This document shows, piece by piece, positions 23,908 to 35,900 of a stretch of DNA of 64,000 nucleotides. The notes under the pieces are model-generated. The model had not been told where the DNA came from. It worked only from the letters and a program-made list of their open reading frames with translations, and searched no databases. Numbering within the stretch: the first letter of the stretch is position 1; the number at the start of each line of letters is the position of its first letter. The DNA is from Trileptium ribeirensis (lineage: Eukaryota > Nematoda > Enoplea > Enoplida > Thoracostomopsidae): the NCBI GenBank assembly GCA_030248225.1, contig JASANE010020161.1:1-64000 (forward strand). Direction: 5' to 3'. The position numbers were made by a program, and so were the translations under genes.

Positions 23908-24864
23908 CAGGCGTGGGCATCGGGCATAAATTCGCTACCCGGGGTACCCGACACTAACATCGGTAGTTCTTGTTATCCTACGTATCCAATCATAATTTAT
24001 GTATTTTTGCAATGTTCAAATTAGTTGCTCAAGCCTATCTCGATCTAAGGCTTGTTAGGTTGCGGTTGTGTCTATGTAAATGACATTGTATCATTTTAAT
24101 AATACTTTTATCTTCGGAATGAAGGATTAATTAAGGTTAGTGAACTTAGCGTAATTCCTGATTGTGGATTACAACCATGTAGGAAAGCCTGCGATCCGAA
24201 TAAATCAGCATCAGCCGGAACATACCGTAACAGACATAACGTCTAACTGTGATATGCAAACCAAAAGTCCATTAAATCAGGTTGCGGTTGTGTCTGTGTA
24301 AATGATATTGTATCTTTTTAATATTACTTTTATCTTCGGAATCAAAGACAAGATTAGTGAACTTTACCGTAATCCCTGACTGCGGATTACAGCCATGTAG
24401 GATTATCCTGGGATCCTCATGAATCAGCATCAGCCGAAATATGATATCATAAACGAAATGACGTCTAATTATGATACAATGTATGCAAACCAAAAGTCTG
24501 TTATTAATATTCCCACAAAAGTAAACGACCTCCAAAAACGGCGTATATATATATGTGTACAGTCAGGCAATGTAGAACTAAAGGCCACTAATAACAAATT
24601 AAATAAGGGGCTATCAGTCTTAAGCATTCCTGCTCTTGGCGTCATCGAGGAGAGCTATAATACATTATTTTCGCAAGTGCTGAAACAACAGTACCCTGAT
24701 ATTTGGTTATCTGTGTTTCTTATCTTATGAAGAGATCATTATGCGGCCGTATTGTGTGAAATTACATTTTAAGAACAGTGAAAATATCTAATAATAGAAT
24801 TCTTCGGTAATCCATACGGTACGCGGATCCCCGATAATCCGTTTACTATCAGTGCCCATGCTTA
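23908..24864. mobile_element. Candidate non-autonomous hAT-like element
   Basis: The left end CAGGCGTGGGCATCGGG (23908) matches the common hAT terminal form CAGNNGTGGGCA. The right end, reverse complemented, reads TAAGCATGGGCACTG (from 24864). The flanking octamers GTTAATAT (23900-23907) and TTTAATTT (24865-24872) agree at 6 of 8 positions, as expected for an old 8-bp duplication. Subterminal CCCGGGTACCCG-like words lie near the left end. No transposase is present; the interior is largely a tandem duplication (24057-24508). Confidence 0.5.
24057..24508. repeat. Two diverged 222-bp tandem units
   Basis: Unit one (24057-24278) and unit two (24279 to about 24508) both begin AGGTTGCGGTTGTGTCT. 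They share in order the phrases TTACTTTTATCTTCGGAAT (with small changes), GGATTACA-CCATGTAGGA and AATCAGCATCAGCCG, ending near CAAACCAAAAGTC. Divergence is roughly 15% by eye, so the duplication is old. It lies inside the hAT-like element. Confidence 0.7.
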
Positions 24865-24872
24865 TTTAATTT

Positions 24873-26900
24873 GCCATATTCAGTTTTTGATATTGTTTGT
24901 AATAAATTTATTGTAAACTGCATATTGAAGTTGAGTTGATAAAGTTTATGATTTTGAAAGGTAATGTATTTTGCGCTTTTGGTCCCTTATTTTTGCATTT
25001 GCATATATATGCACAGTCTAAAAATCATTCTCCCAAATTTAGGTCATTCTGAGCGACGCCTAACACAAATTCAGCGTTGCCCCAGGTGACTGAAGATGAG
25101 CCAAATTTGGCTCAACGTTTTTCAGTGTATATATGTCTTGGCTCAGAATAGTAGTTACCGTAAAGGATGTAAATAAAGTTTAGGATGCGAGTTTAACAAT
25201 TAGTGTTTGCCGCAAATATTGGGAACAGCAAATAACATGAGGAGGTCCGAAAGCTGTTGTAGGTATGGGGTTGCGGAATTGAAGTGGGTTGTGAGCATCC
25301 ACCTGCAGAAATACTCCGTGGGTAATCACTCAGTAGGTTTTTATCCTATAAAGTATCACATGGGACCAATTTTATCTATGATTTCAGCGGCGAATTGTTA
25401 CTCAGTACGAATACTCATATTGCTGTGCCTGATTCTAGGGATACCACACAGTAAGGCATTATTAGTATAATTCTGCTAACAGCTTCTGGGGAGTTGGTAT
25501 TCGCAAGTATTAGATGCTTAGCAGCTGGTGTGTTGTATTCTTGCTCAACAGCTTCATGATCATGTTCGAAGTGTAGAGGACTCCAACCCAACTGTAGCTG
25601 TGTTTATTAGAAAGCGAGTCACCGACTATCGCTTCGGTCATCTTGCGTCAAGCGTGCTTTTAGAAATTGCGCTGCCGTCATTAAGAGTTAAAATTATCCT
25701 CTTTCTTCAGGCTAAATATTTTATAGCAATGTAAGGAACACCACCTCTCTAAAGCCGACACGTCACATGTTACATTTACGAAATTGATTTTTTGGCATTT
25801 CGTAAGTCAGTGAAGAATGTTGGTCTCTAAATTAGAAATCTGGTATTCATTTCGCAAATCAAAGAAAATTAGCGAAATGTATACCTACTGTGGTTGCTAA
25901 GTTTGTTATACACACATAGTTGTAATTTGGCATGACTTTTGAACGGTCATCGCGGTAAAATGAAGCTAGGTTAATAAAGCTAGATAGGTTGAATTGTCCT
26001 CTTATTTTTTCTTGAAAGCCTAATCGCCCGATAACGGAGCGTCCCGGAGTTTATTTCAGCATAATTATATACACAAGAAGATAAAAAGGATATACATGCA
26101 TATATCAATAGTTTTGTTATATCAGTCTGAACGTAAATCAGTATACATGCTTACATGCTGCAACTCAAAACCAATAACGCCATTGTTTCGCCGTATTGAA
26201 ACCTAAAAATCAAAATTTGGGATCTGAAAATGGTGGTGCTGTTTCATAGTATTCAGCCTGTTTAACCCGGGATTACGAAATACCTCTCTTGGAGTGTTGT
26301 ATTACAACATTAACATATTTTAAATATTTCGAGTATGACATTTTTTATCCCAAATATTTAATACGAAATTTAAAGTAAATCGAAATTTCTGTTATTGGGC
26401 ATTGAGAATTTAAAAATTTTAGCCCTAGGGCAAAAATAACAAAACTAAATGTTCTCTAAATTTCAATCTTATGAGCTGCACATTTTTATTAGTAAACCGA
26501 TGCAATCTTGTGTATATTAGTATATAATGCAATATGCCGAAGCCTATTACGAATGTTTAACGTTTGTGTACAATTTTGACCTTTGACCGCTTGGATTCAA
26601 TACCTACTTTATTGTAGCTTTTCCTAATTTCCACTTTTTTCAATATTCTCTAGACTAGACATTACACCATGTATTCTGACTTTTTCCACCAATAATTCCA
26701 TATATTTACATGGGACGGGTTGCGAGTTGGGTCTCCTGAAATTGGACAATTTACGTAAGAATTGTATTTCTGCTGCGCTTAATAACTTCGTTTTGTAAAA
26801 GCCTTCACTTAGAATAATCTGTGTATCGAGGTAGATCTAGGTACATGTTAACATTTTTCAGCGGTCTAATGTGCGTCCATTTCACAGTCGTAGAATGTTT
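24873..26900. other. No recognisable feature; upstream of the SKP1-like gene
   Basis: Short frames (25207-25470, 25528-25734) have no family signature. No promoter can be defined by eye. The last bases before the proposed first coding exon include a good acceptor (TTTTTGCAG ending at 26907), so any transcription start may lie further upstream. Confidence 0.4.
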
Positions 26901-26947
26901 TTGCAGTAATTTTAGACTATACATGCATATATTACGCTACGTGAAAA

Positions 26948-26989
26948 ATGCGTCGAAATGAACGCTTCCTGGAATCGTCAGACACCGAT
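26948..26989 (+). CDS. SKP1-like gene, candidate exon 1
   Basis: ATG with A at -3, an in-frame TGA two codons upstream, fourteen codons (MRRNERFLESSDTD), then a perfect GTAAGT donor at 26990. It ends in phase 0, as the next exon needs, and its acidic Ser tail runs into the Ser/Pro start of that exon. A good acceptor lies at 26899-26907, so the 5' UTR is probably spliced. A 12-codon upstream ATG frame starting at 26924 overlaps the start codon. There is no homology in so short a piece; evidence is signals and phase only. Confidence 0.45.
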
Positions 26990-29900
26990 GTAAGTTATTT
27001 GCACTGGCTTCTTTATAGGGGCTTACAATGCAGTTTAATGCAATCAAAGCATTGAATTATGGCATCTCAACACAAATTTATACATGTTTTTCCACAGAAA
27101 CCACAGTATGGGCCCGACGACTTCTACTTCAGATAATACGTAACCCATCTTAGGTGCGTGTAACGTGGTTTTTGTCAAAGTTAAGAAATGAATTGTGCAA
27201 ATATTCGCCGGTAGAATTCCATTAACAGTATATATAGTCGCACATAGTTTAAAGAAAGCGAATTTGGACTGCGTAATGTATGGATGCAAGTTGCGTAGGT
27301 TCACGTTTTCCGATATCACACATTTGTTTGGTGTAATCAATAATTGACATGCTGAATTGTGTTCGCGACCTACGAAGGTATATTCTTTAATGTATACCAT
27401 GAAAAACGAGATTGCGACTGGATTTTCAATAGTGTACGCACATAGTAAATTCCGATGCGAAATCCGTGAATAGATCATACGTATCGCAAGTCGTTTCCCC
27501 GTACATAAGGTAAAATTATGGTTTGTGGGCGGACACCGTTTGCAACTAAAGAACTACCCATGTGTACGCCCATAAAGTGGTCTCAGGCATAACTAGTCAG
27601 AAAACGGAACAATGCACCGAACTATTTCAGAGTAGCCACTATCCAACCGGGTTAAATAAGTTAAGCAGCTTAGGTATGCTCACAGTCACATGTTGGCAGC
27701 ATAAGATATCTGGCAGAGCGAAAACAAACCCTTTCGATATTTTTTGGAAAACACTGAATATAAAATAAGAGGTTCTTTATTGCTCCATTGAAGGTATATA
27801 CGATGATGTCGTTATGAGTGTGATAGATAGGTCCTAAATCGCTATCTGAAAAATTTATGTATTTGTAAAATTGCTATGCTGACACTACAATTACAAAGTA
27901 TTATATATATAATAGGTACATAATAAATAAATAAATTAGTAACTTGCAAGTGAGTCTGAAACGGACCGTGCGTGGTTTGATCAAGTGATAATTTTGTGTA
28001 ATCACTTGTAATAAGCTTTGCGTTTGATGTATCTACTACACTAAACCGTCTCTACCCCTGAACCCAAGGAAAACCGTAAAACCTCGTGTACTGTAAACCT
28101 ATTGAAAACCCTAAAACCTCGTGGACTCTAAACCCATCAAAAACTGAAATCTTACAAAGTGTTCGTGGTAGTTTTAAACAGCCGAACCACCGTATTCAGC
28201 ATGCCTAAAACCTATATATAGGCCACTCCTGATGTCCTCTACGTAATAAATGACCAAACAAATAGAAACTCACATTTTGGAAATTGGTTTCGTCGATCGA
28301 AAACCCCTGAAATCTCGTAAAAGGTTATAATATAGACTCTAGAATATGTTAGACTCTATATAGCAAAGCCATCGTATCCAGCATGCTTGATAACTTATTA
28401 GACACTCGTTGTAAGGTAAAAAGACGCAACAACATGCCGAAATTTGAAAAATCATTTCTGGCAAAGGGTCGGTGGGCCATATTCGGGCCTGCCACAAAAA
28501 AGTCTCGTCAACAAAGTTGTAGGTCTCGATGATCTTATTTTATCGGTTTTTCGGTGCGAAGCCTGTGTCGCGACATATGGACTGCGAAAAACTGGTACTC
28601 GTATGGCCAAATTTGCCAAAGAACTCGTAAAGCATGGTTTTTTGCTATTTTGACCCTGAAGATATTGTCGGAGATATTCGTGTTAAAGGGCACGTCCACA
28701 TCACTTTTGCTATCGAATAAAAAATTATGGAAATCCATGCTGCCGCAGATGAGTTATGCGTGACAGAAACAGACAAAAAAAGAAATTTTCACGATTTCTC
28801 CCAAGCGCCCTCAGTGGAAACTACACTAGCGTCGCTCGCTCCATTTCACTTAAATATATAGATAAAATAAATAAATAAGTAAATAAATTAACAAAAAGAA
28901 TTATTTACTATTGAATAAAAAATTTATCGAAATCCATCCAGCGGAAGGTGAGTTATGCATGACAGAATCAGACAAAAAAGAGATTTTCACGATTTTCTCC
29001 CAAGCGCCGTCAGTGGAAACTCCGCTCGCTTCGCTCGCTCCGTTTTAATTAAATAAGTAAATAAATATGATAAACAAATAAATAAATAAGTAAGAAAATA
29101 AATAAAATAATTTAACAAATAAATATATATGTATATGTACATAGCATATATACATATCCTTTCCACAAGACGTATCGATCGGTATCAAAATCGGCCATGT
29201 AAACATGCTTATTGGGTAACTAGGTTCGAAAATATCTTTCAAAACTTTTATCAGCGCTACAGCACTATGTAGTCTCTTCTCGGGACGCTTTCGCACCATG
29301 CGTTGGTGACTTTTCTCTGAGAAGCCACAGTTTAGCAATGTTATGCTTAAATGTAACAAGTGGCATTGACAAAGCTTTTTCATTCCCAGAAGCAATGCTT
29401 ATGGTAAGTACAAAAATTTGGATTTATTGTGATATATGTATTTATATGTTTTATTGCATATTTATATGTATATATAACAAATATGTATATATATTTATAT
29501 ATAGTAGATATATACACATATAAGACGATTAAACGATGCCAAGTATCTTTGACGCTCAGTTCGGGCATAATATTAATGGTTTTAAGGCCCTTATGTTATT
29601 TAGCTTTGGTTTGGGATCTTATGTGGATGTTTTCCAAAATTAGTAGAAATTTTTTCGACTGATATTTTGGGCCCATGCTACAGTCTATGCTCGTAAAACT
29701 GTCATTATTCTTACGGCTATGACAAACCTCTGAGTGTTGGAAAACTCCCGAACTTTGGCACTGGTTATTGTTAAATTTCTTGCTTGTTCTAGCAGATAGG
29801 CCAAGGTGTTTCGAAATCATTGTTGTAAGGTGACGGCAAGTACTACCGACATAGTCTGCTTCACAAGCAGAAGAATTGTAACGCTATATAACAAAGGAGT

Positions 29901-32900
29901 TCATACCAGTTGGAATTTGTCTTTGAAAGTAAAACTATTTCTGATTTTGCAGTTGCTGTCAAACACCACATAAAATTTGACGTTTGAAAACTCACGTTTC
30001 ATTTGTATAATAATCTCCGTTTTTCACTTGCAAGTAGAATCACCAAAAATGGGAGTCTAAGGATTATGTTGTGCGCAGGATCGATAGTGACGTGCGGCGC
30101 TATGACTGAAATATTGTTTGCCAGATCCGTTGGAGCTGAATTAGTGGAGTTTTTGCTAAAAAATTATTGGTTGAATTGTTGATTAATTTACTAGGAAAAT
30201 TATTGTTAACTAATAGATCGTTTAGGAACTTGAAATCATTATGGATTTATACTTATATGTAATATATACATATATTTGGATTTTGGGTTGCGGTGGCGTT
30301 CTGGAACGCCTCTCGAGACTCCTTAGGATACCTGAACTCCCCAAATGACCGCTTTGTGGACAAATCTAGGTATTTAGACATGGTTTTAGGTTTGTTAAAA
30401 AGCAAACTTGATCAAATAGAGCATTCTAGTGACTTTGGGTACAGTATTTCCAGTATATACCTACTTACTTTCCTATAACTTTAAAATTGGGCTAATCGTG
30501 TTTCTGGGGGGGATGAAAAATTCTACTTTTTGTATCTGGTTCGTCCAAAGTTTAGGTCCGTTAACTGTCGCGTAGACGCTGAAATGAGTGTTCATATTGG
30601 AAGCCTAAACAGTCGCTTTCAATATGCTCCCTCGACTGTCAGATCTCACGCGTTCGATGAACTGCAAAATGCTAGTTTTCCGGTTGACGTTTATGTTGGT
30701 TTGTCACCTATTAGCTATTTAACCTATAGCTGGGAACTTTATTTATTCGTGGTTTGTCACCCACTAGCTCGGTTGCAGGGTATAGCCCTCGCGAATGACT
30801 TTCGCTACAGCCTGAAATATACCATTAGCTACTAGGTATTTTATAGAGAAAAGAACTGAATCACTCTAGACCCACAAAGACCTTACAATCCTGGCACTTG
30901 TTTTAGCCTGCGTGCCCATGCTTCCACTGCTGAGCGTTATCTTTCATAAGACTTCCACTACTCGAAAACCTGAATCGTGCACTCTGGGAAGATGCTGGAA
31001 CTAGTCCAACTTGGGCCCAAGTAAACTTTGCATAGACAGTGAACTTTGTATAAAATGTATAATTTAGTTATGTGTTACATGCCAAAATCAAGCTATGCGT
31101 AATACGGCAAATACTGCTCACTTTGTATTATTTGGTACACCCGGCTGCCGGAAAACTTGTCACAATGGCCGGCCGAAGTGCTGGCCATTCAGGCTAGGCG
31201 AAACATTCTACTGCCCGGAGAGCTTGAATATCGGCCTATCCGCGCTACCTTTGCCGGGGCCTGTCCTGTAATGGCTTTTCCGTCGGGTGCGCGGTATATA
31301 GTGTATATACTTTTTAGCAAGCATATGGTCCCTTACACTGAAAATAGTTAGACTTAATATATTTTGCATAGCCATACTTAATAAAAATATAGCGTAATTA
31401 TTTTTAACTTTTAGCAAAATTTGATTCCTAATATTCAGTTTTATTAATGCTAACTAACATTGAAACATAAGTATTGTATGTAAATAAATTAAGTATATAG
31501 CAAAAGCATAGCTAAATATTCTACTAAATATTTAACATAAATTAAACTTAATTTTGAAATTTGCAAGTGTAATAATTTTAAAAATTAAGCTTAATTTATG
31601 TTAAATATTTTAGGTCCTCATTTAACATAATTATTATGAATAATTAGTGTAGTTACACTACTGGCATAAGTCCCTACTTAATATTTAGCAATGCTTAAGG
31701 ACTGAAAGATATTTAATATAGCTATGCATAAAAGTTACCATAATTTTGCTAAATATTCATTATAAACATATTGAGTGTAGTTGTGCCTTTTACAATTTTA
31801 GCTATGTCCAAGCTAAAATGCGACTAAATACGGTCTAACCGAATTTCCATTCGTTTCTGAATCGTGTTTTGAACCTCTTACTTTCAATTTTTTCAACATC
31901 TATTTTCCTTTTTGTTTTTACGAACATTAATTCAAGTTCACTTTTAACTGTTGTGGTTGGGAATTCTCCGACCAAGATGTTATATATTAATATATTATAC
32001 ATAGTTTATAAAACCGTAAATATAATACAGTACAAAAGTCATTGATTTCCAACGTAATTATTCAAATGTTTTTCCTATATTCCCGATAGTTGTGCTTGGC
32101 AACATTTAACTACGATGAACTCGCGGATCCACATAACTCAACAATCACTGCTCGAGTAAAGACTTAAGTGAGGGCTCAAAAACATTTTGTTGGGAATATG
32201 TTTACTGCTTAAATTTCTAGCTTCATGCTTTGAACTATTCTCAAAAATAAAATTTTTTTATGTATTACGTATTTTCAATATAAGACATGTGAACTTACTA
32301 CTTTGATATCAGAATGACGTATATGCCAAACTTCAAGCTTCGCATATTTATGTTCGGGTACAATTTGTCAATTATATATCACTCGTTGCCATGCAAGAGT
32401 CGAAATACTCACTTACAGACCAAGTTTCAAAGTCTAAGAGCAGATTTAATCAAATGCCTGTTTTTTCACTTAAGCCTAAATTTGGTTATCCACGCCGTGA
32501 TTATCACTTTTTGAAAAGCCGCATTTGAGGCAAATTATTTTTAATACATTTTATGATTTTCAAATAGACAGTTGTCGGGATTTCGCCAGTTGAGGTGTTT
32601 GGTAATTGCCAGGGCATCTACTATATATACAACTAACCTAATTTAGTGTTTTTGCGCTTGTAGGTCTTTGGTGATTAAATATGTTAATTTTTGCTACATA
32701 CTTCAGAGTCCACTTTCTCCTACTTCGCCTAAAACCTATAACATTGTCACGGGTGATAACGACCTGTACGAAATTGAAGAATGTATTGTGCAAGCTTCGC
32801 CAGTTTTAAGAGATCATTACAGTAAGTGTATCTATTAGCTTGAGGGAGAGGTGACTGGATTTCAGTTAAGCGCTGGCACATGCAAACGGCGGATTCTCGT

Positions 32901-35900
32901 TCATAGCGATGGTGAAATCAGAATGAGTGTGTGAATACCGCTAATGTATTTGACATTGTGTATAACTGGTGGCTCGCACTTTTCATTAAGTTATTGTATA
33001 CCTTCTCAATAATGGTTTGGCTTCGCTTAGCTCTATCTTGGCCTTCGAATCCCTTTATTGAATGCGAATACCCTCAATGTACTGAATTTTGCTTTGAATT
33101 TATTGATGTAATGAGGATGTCGATTACCCACTTAGATCGGTTCACTGTGGGAAATATCACTGTAGGACATTGATATGCGATTGATTCAACTGTGTATAAA
33201 GAATCTATATACTTATTTTAGCCCCGACGGTACGAAATTTCGTTATAATACGGAATCAATATTTGTACATATATACACCTGTCTATGAATAATGCAAGAA
33301 CGCTACTGATGTACATACTTCTAGGTTTAGGTTATTTGCGAGAAATGTGACACTCGTGGCATCACTGATACACCTGAAACGTTTTGGCTCAAACTTTACT
33401 GCAAATGGGATAAGGCTTTTATTCGTGGCGGTTATTTTAAATTGCTGTCACATCAGCGTTAGAACGAAAATATTAAAAATATGTGCATTTTTAACTGAGA
33501 CACCTCCAATGCAATTTCTAGTTTTGCGATTGATAGCAGGTTTGCACTAGCTGCGTATATTTGGTACAATATTAGCAGAAAACATCACACAGGCTCACGG
33601 GTACCCATGCCATGTGGGGTTATGGATTCAAAGGTTAATTCCGCTAGTACCGAGTACCAATGCGAAACGGGTACCCTGCAGGTGATACGTCCCTCTATGT
33701 TGCACACTTCTACGCGCTCAGTAGTGGGGCTATCGTCGAAACGACTAGGTGGGTTCATTTAATGGGTGATATGTCAGCCATAGTAATCCCGTTTCGTGAG
33801 CAATAGCCAGAAACGGTGGTTGTTTCTTTAGCTGATAGTTGAGGGGTAAATTGAACGATGAAAATATATTTTTGTACAATATATCTTATGTCCATGGACT
33901 TTAATTTTGACTCTTGCCCGGTTTTGAGGTTTCGCACCTCAAGTGCTGCTTTTTCCAACTACCATTAAGCATTTAGTACATTTGAGAAAATACGTATTTT
34001 TTGTACTTCAGCTTTGTATAAAATTAGGATAACATATAAATATATAGTTATATACTATTTTGTAGCAAAGATGCAGTCTCGTAATGGTGCCTTTTATTTC
34101 ACTTGGCATATTTTAACGATCCAAGCGAATTTCCGTCATAGGTAATACGAATTATATCTTGTGGCTTCTGATGCGTAAAATAGCGATTTAATTACATAGC
34201 TAGGACTCAGGTTTGTGGATCATTATTACCTTGGTTTTTTCAAATTGTCTAAGAAAGTCCAAAGTTAAGGGTAGTTACGGAATAGCCGGCCGAGGTGCTA
34301 TACTTAATGAAGTCCTTCATATCGTTGCGAAATATCATATTCCAGTACGTCACAATAATTCACGAACTCTGAATACGAGCAGCGACAGTGCAGTTTCGCT
34401 GTCTTTGTCTTGTTCGTCTCAGTCACCTCTAGACGATTATTACCATATTCCGTTCACAATGAAGCAAACATACGCAACATCGGCAGTTATGGAAAAGGTA
34501 AGCATTTGGATATCTTAAATTTTCAATATTTAACAAAGCATTTTTACTAAACAGTTCCATTTATTGTGCAGCGCTGGTATGATTGTATTTTAAATTATAT
34601 ATTATTATATGAAAAGCATAACGGAATGTAAAGAGTATAGGAACAGCTGTCTAGCTATGGCGGAGTCCTTGCGCATTGCCTACATAATACCTTAGTCCGC
34701 CGCGATTTCTAAGTCGTTTAACAACATGTTCATGTAATCCAAAGCTTGAATAAAATTATTGAAATCAAAATGCACAATAAAGCGTGTAGTATTCGTGTTA
34801 AAAGTAACTTGAAATGTGATGTTCTTGATTTGCTAGGCTGTGTGAACACTGCGTCAAATCCGATCTGTTTTGAACTGATCCGATCCGAATCGCACGTGTA
34901 TTTTATACACAATGTGCACACTATATCCGATGCGATCTGAAATAGTATGCACAATTTTTTCGGATGCGAATCGCATGAACTAGTGCAAAAATAAACATAT
35001 AAACACACAAGCGGTAGGTATATACTTAGTTATGTCGAATCGGCTGCAGTGTGCAGCTAAAATTAATACTATCGCCTTTGCTAGAAATTGTAACTCAGGT
35101 ATACGTGCAATCACTTCATAAATGGTTAATTTTAAACACCGGCATCGGTAATTGTGATCCGGGAAGAGATAGAGGCGAGATCTAGGCCGAGCATAATGTG
35201 TAAGCTACTGTGCCGAGTTGAGGTTCCAGTTGGCTTTTAAAACTGCAGCGAGCCGAGTCGAGCTTTGAAACTAAGGTTTATGCGCTAGCCAAAGCTGGTT
35301 TTCAAAAACGCTGTGCTTGTTAGATTGTGTTTAGCACAGAAGGTGTTTTTGGAACACTAATACTTGTTTAATATGCCATCTTAATTTCCTTTAATTTCTA
35401 ATTTATTAGTATTTGTTCGGTTCAAGCTTTTCTAATTAGTTTCCGATGACGAAAATTGTTTTTGAGTTTAAGAAAATTTAAGAATTGCACATGTGACATG
35501 TACGATTTTTAGTGGGATACGTCCGATGTCATGGCAGGTATCGCTTACCTTAAGTTACGCCACAGTGCCACTGCTTGTTCATTTCGAAATTCGGTAGAGA
35601 CGTTTTTACAAGTAGAATCTTGATAAATTTTTTGTTGAACCGGCTCTCGTATGAGGACCGGACCCCGGGACCTCTTTCGTGTGTGCCAAAGCTTTTAAGT
35701 ATCATTTTCGTTGGATTTGTGTTATATGTATGTCTTTTTGGTATGATAAATCTTTGGCTCGCGACGTGTTGACGCTGAACCGAATATTATGTTATTGATA
35801 AGTTAAACCTGCGCTACTTTGGACTTGGTGCCTTTCAGGGATATTCTTGGCTGTGTCGCACTGTTTTTATTTGTGTTTAGTTCCGATGTTTACGCTAAAA

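Noticed and set aside
27044..27478. 144-codon minus-strand frame from a true ATG
   Set aside because: At this base composition a frame this long is expected by chance about once in several windows of this size. No family signature or splice context is seen, and it lies in an intron of the proposed gene on the other strand.
29390..29403. 14-base micro-exon between a strong acceptor and GTAAGT in the first intron of the SKP1-like gene
   Set aside because: Its length is not a multiple of three, so it would break the phase between exons 1 and 2. A similar 16-base case exists at about 36823-36838.
31160..34305. Similar words GCCGGCCGA-GTGCT at 31163 and 34284
   Set aside because: 18 of 20 matching bases at two places in 64 kb is within chance expectation. 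No longer similarity surrounds them.
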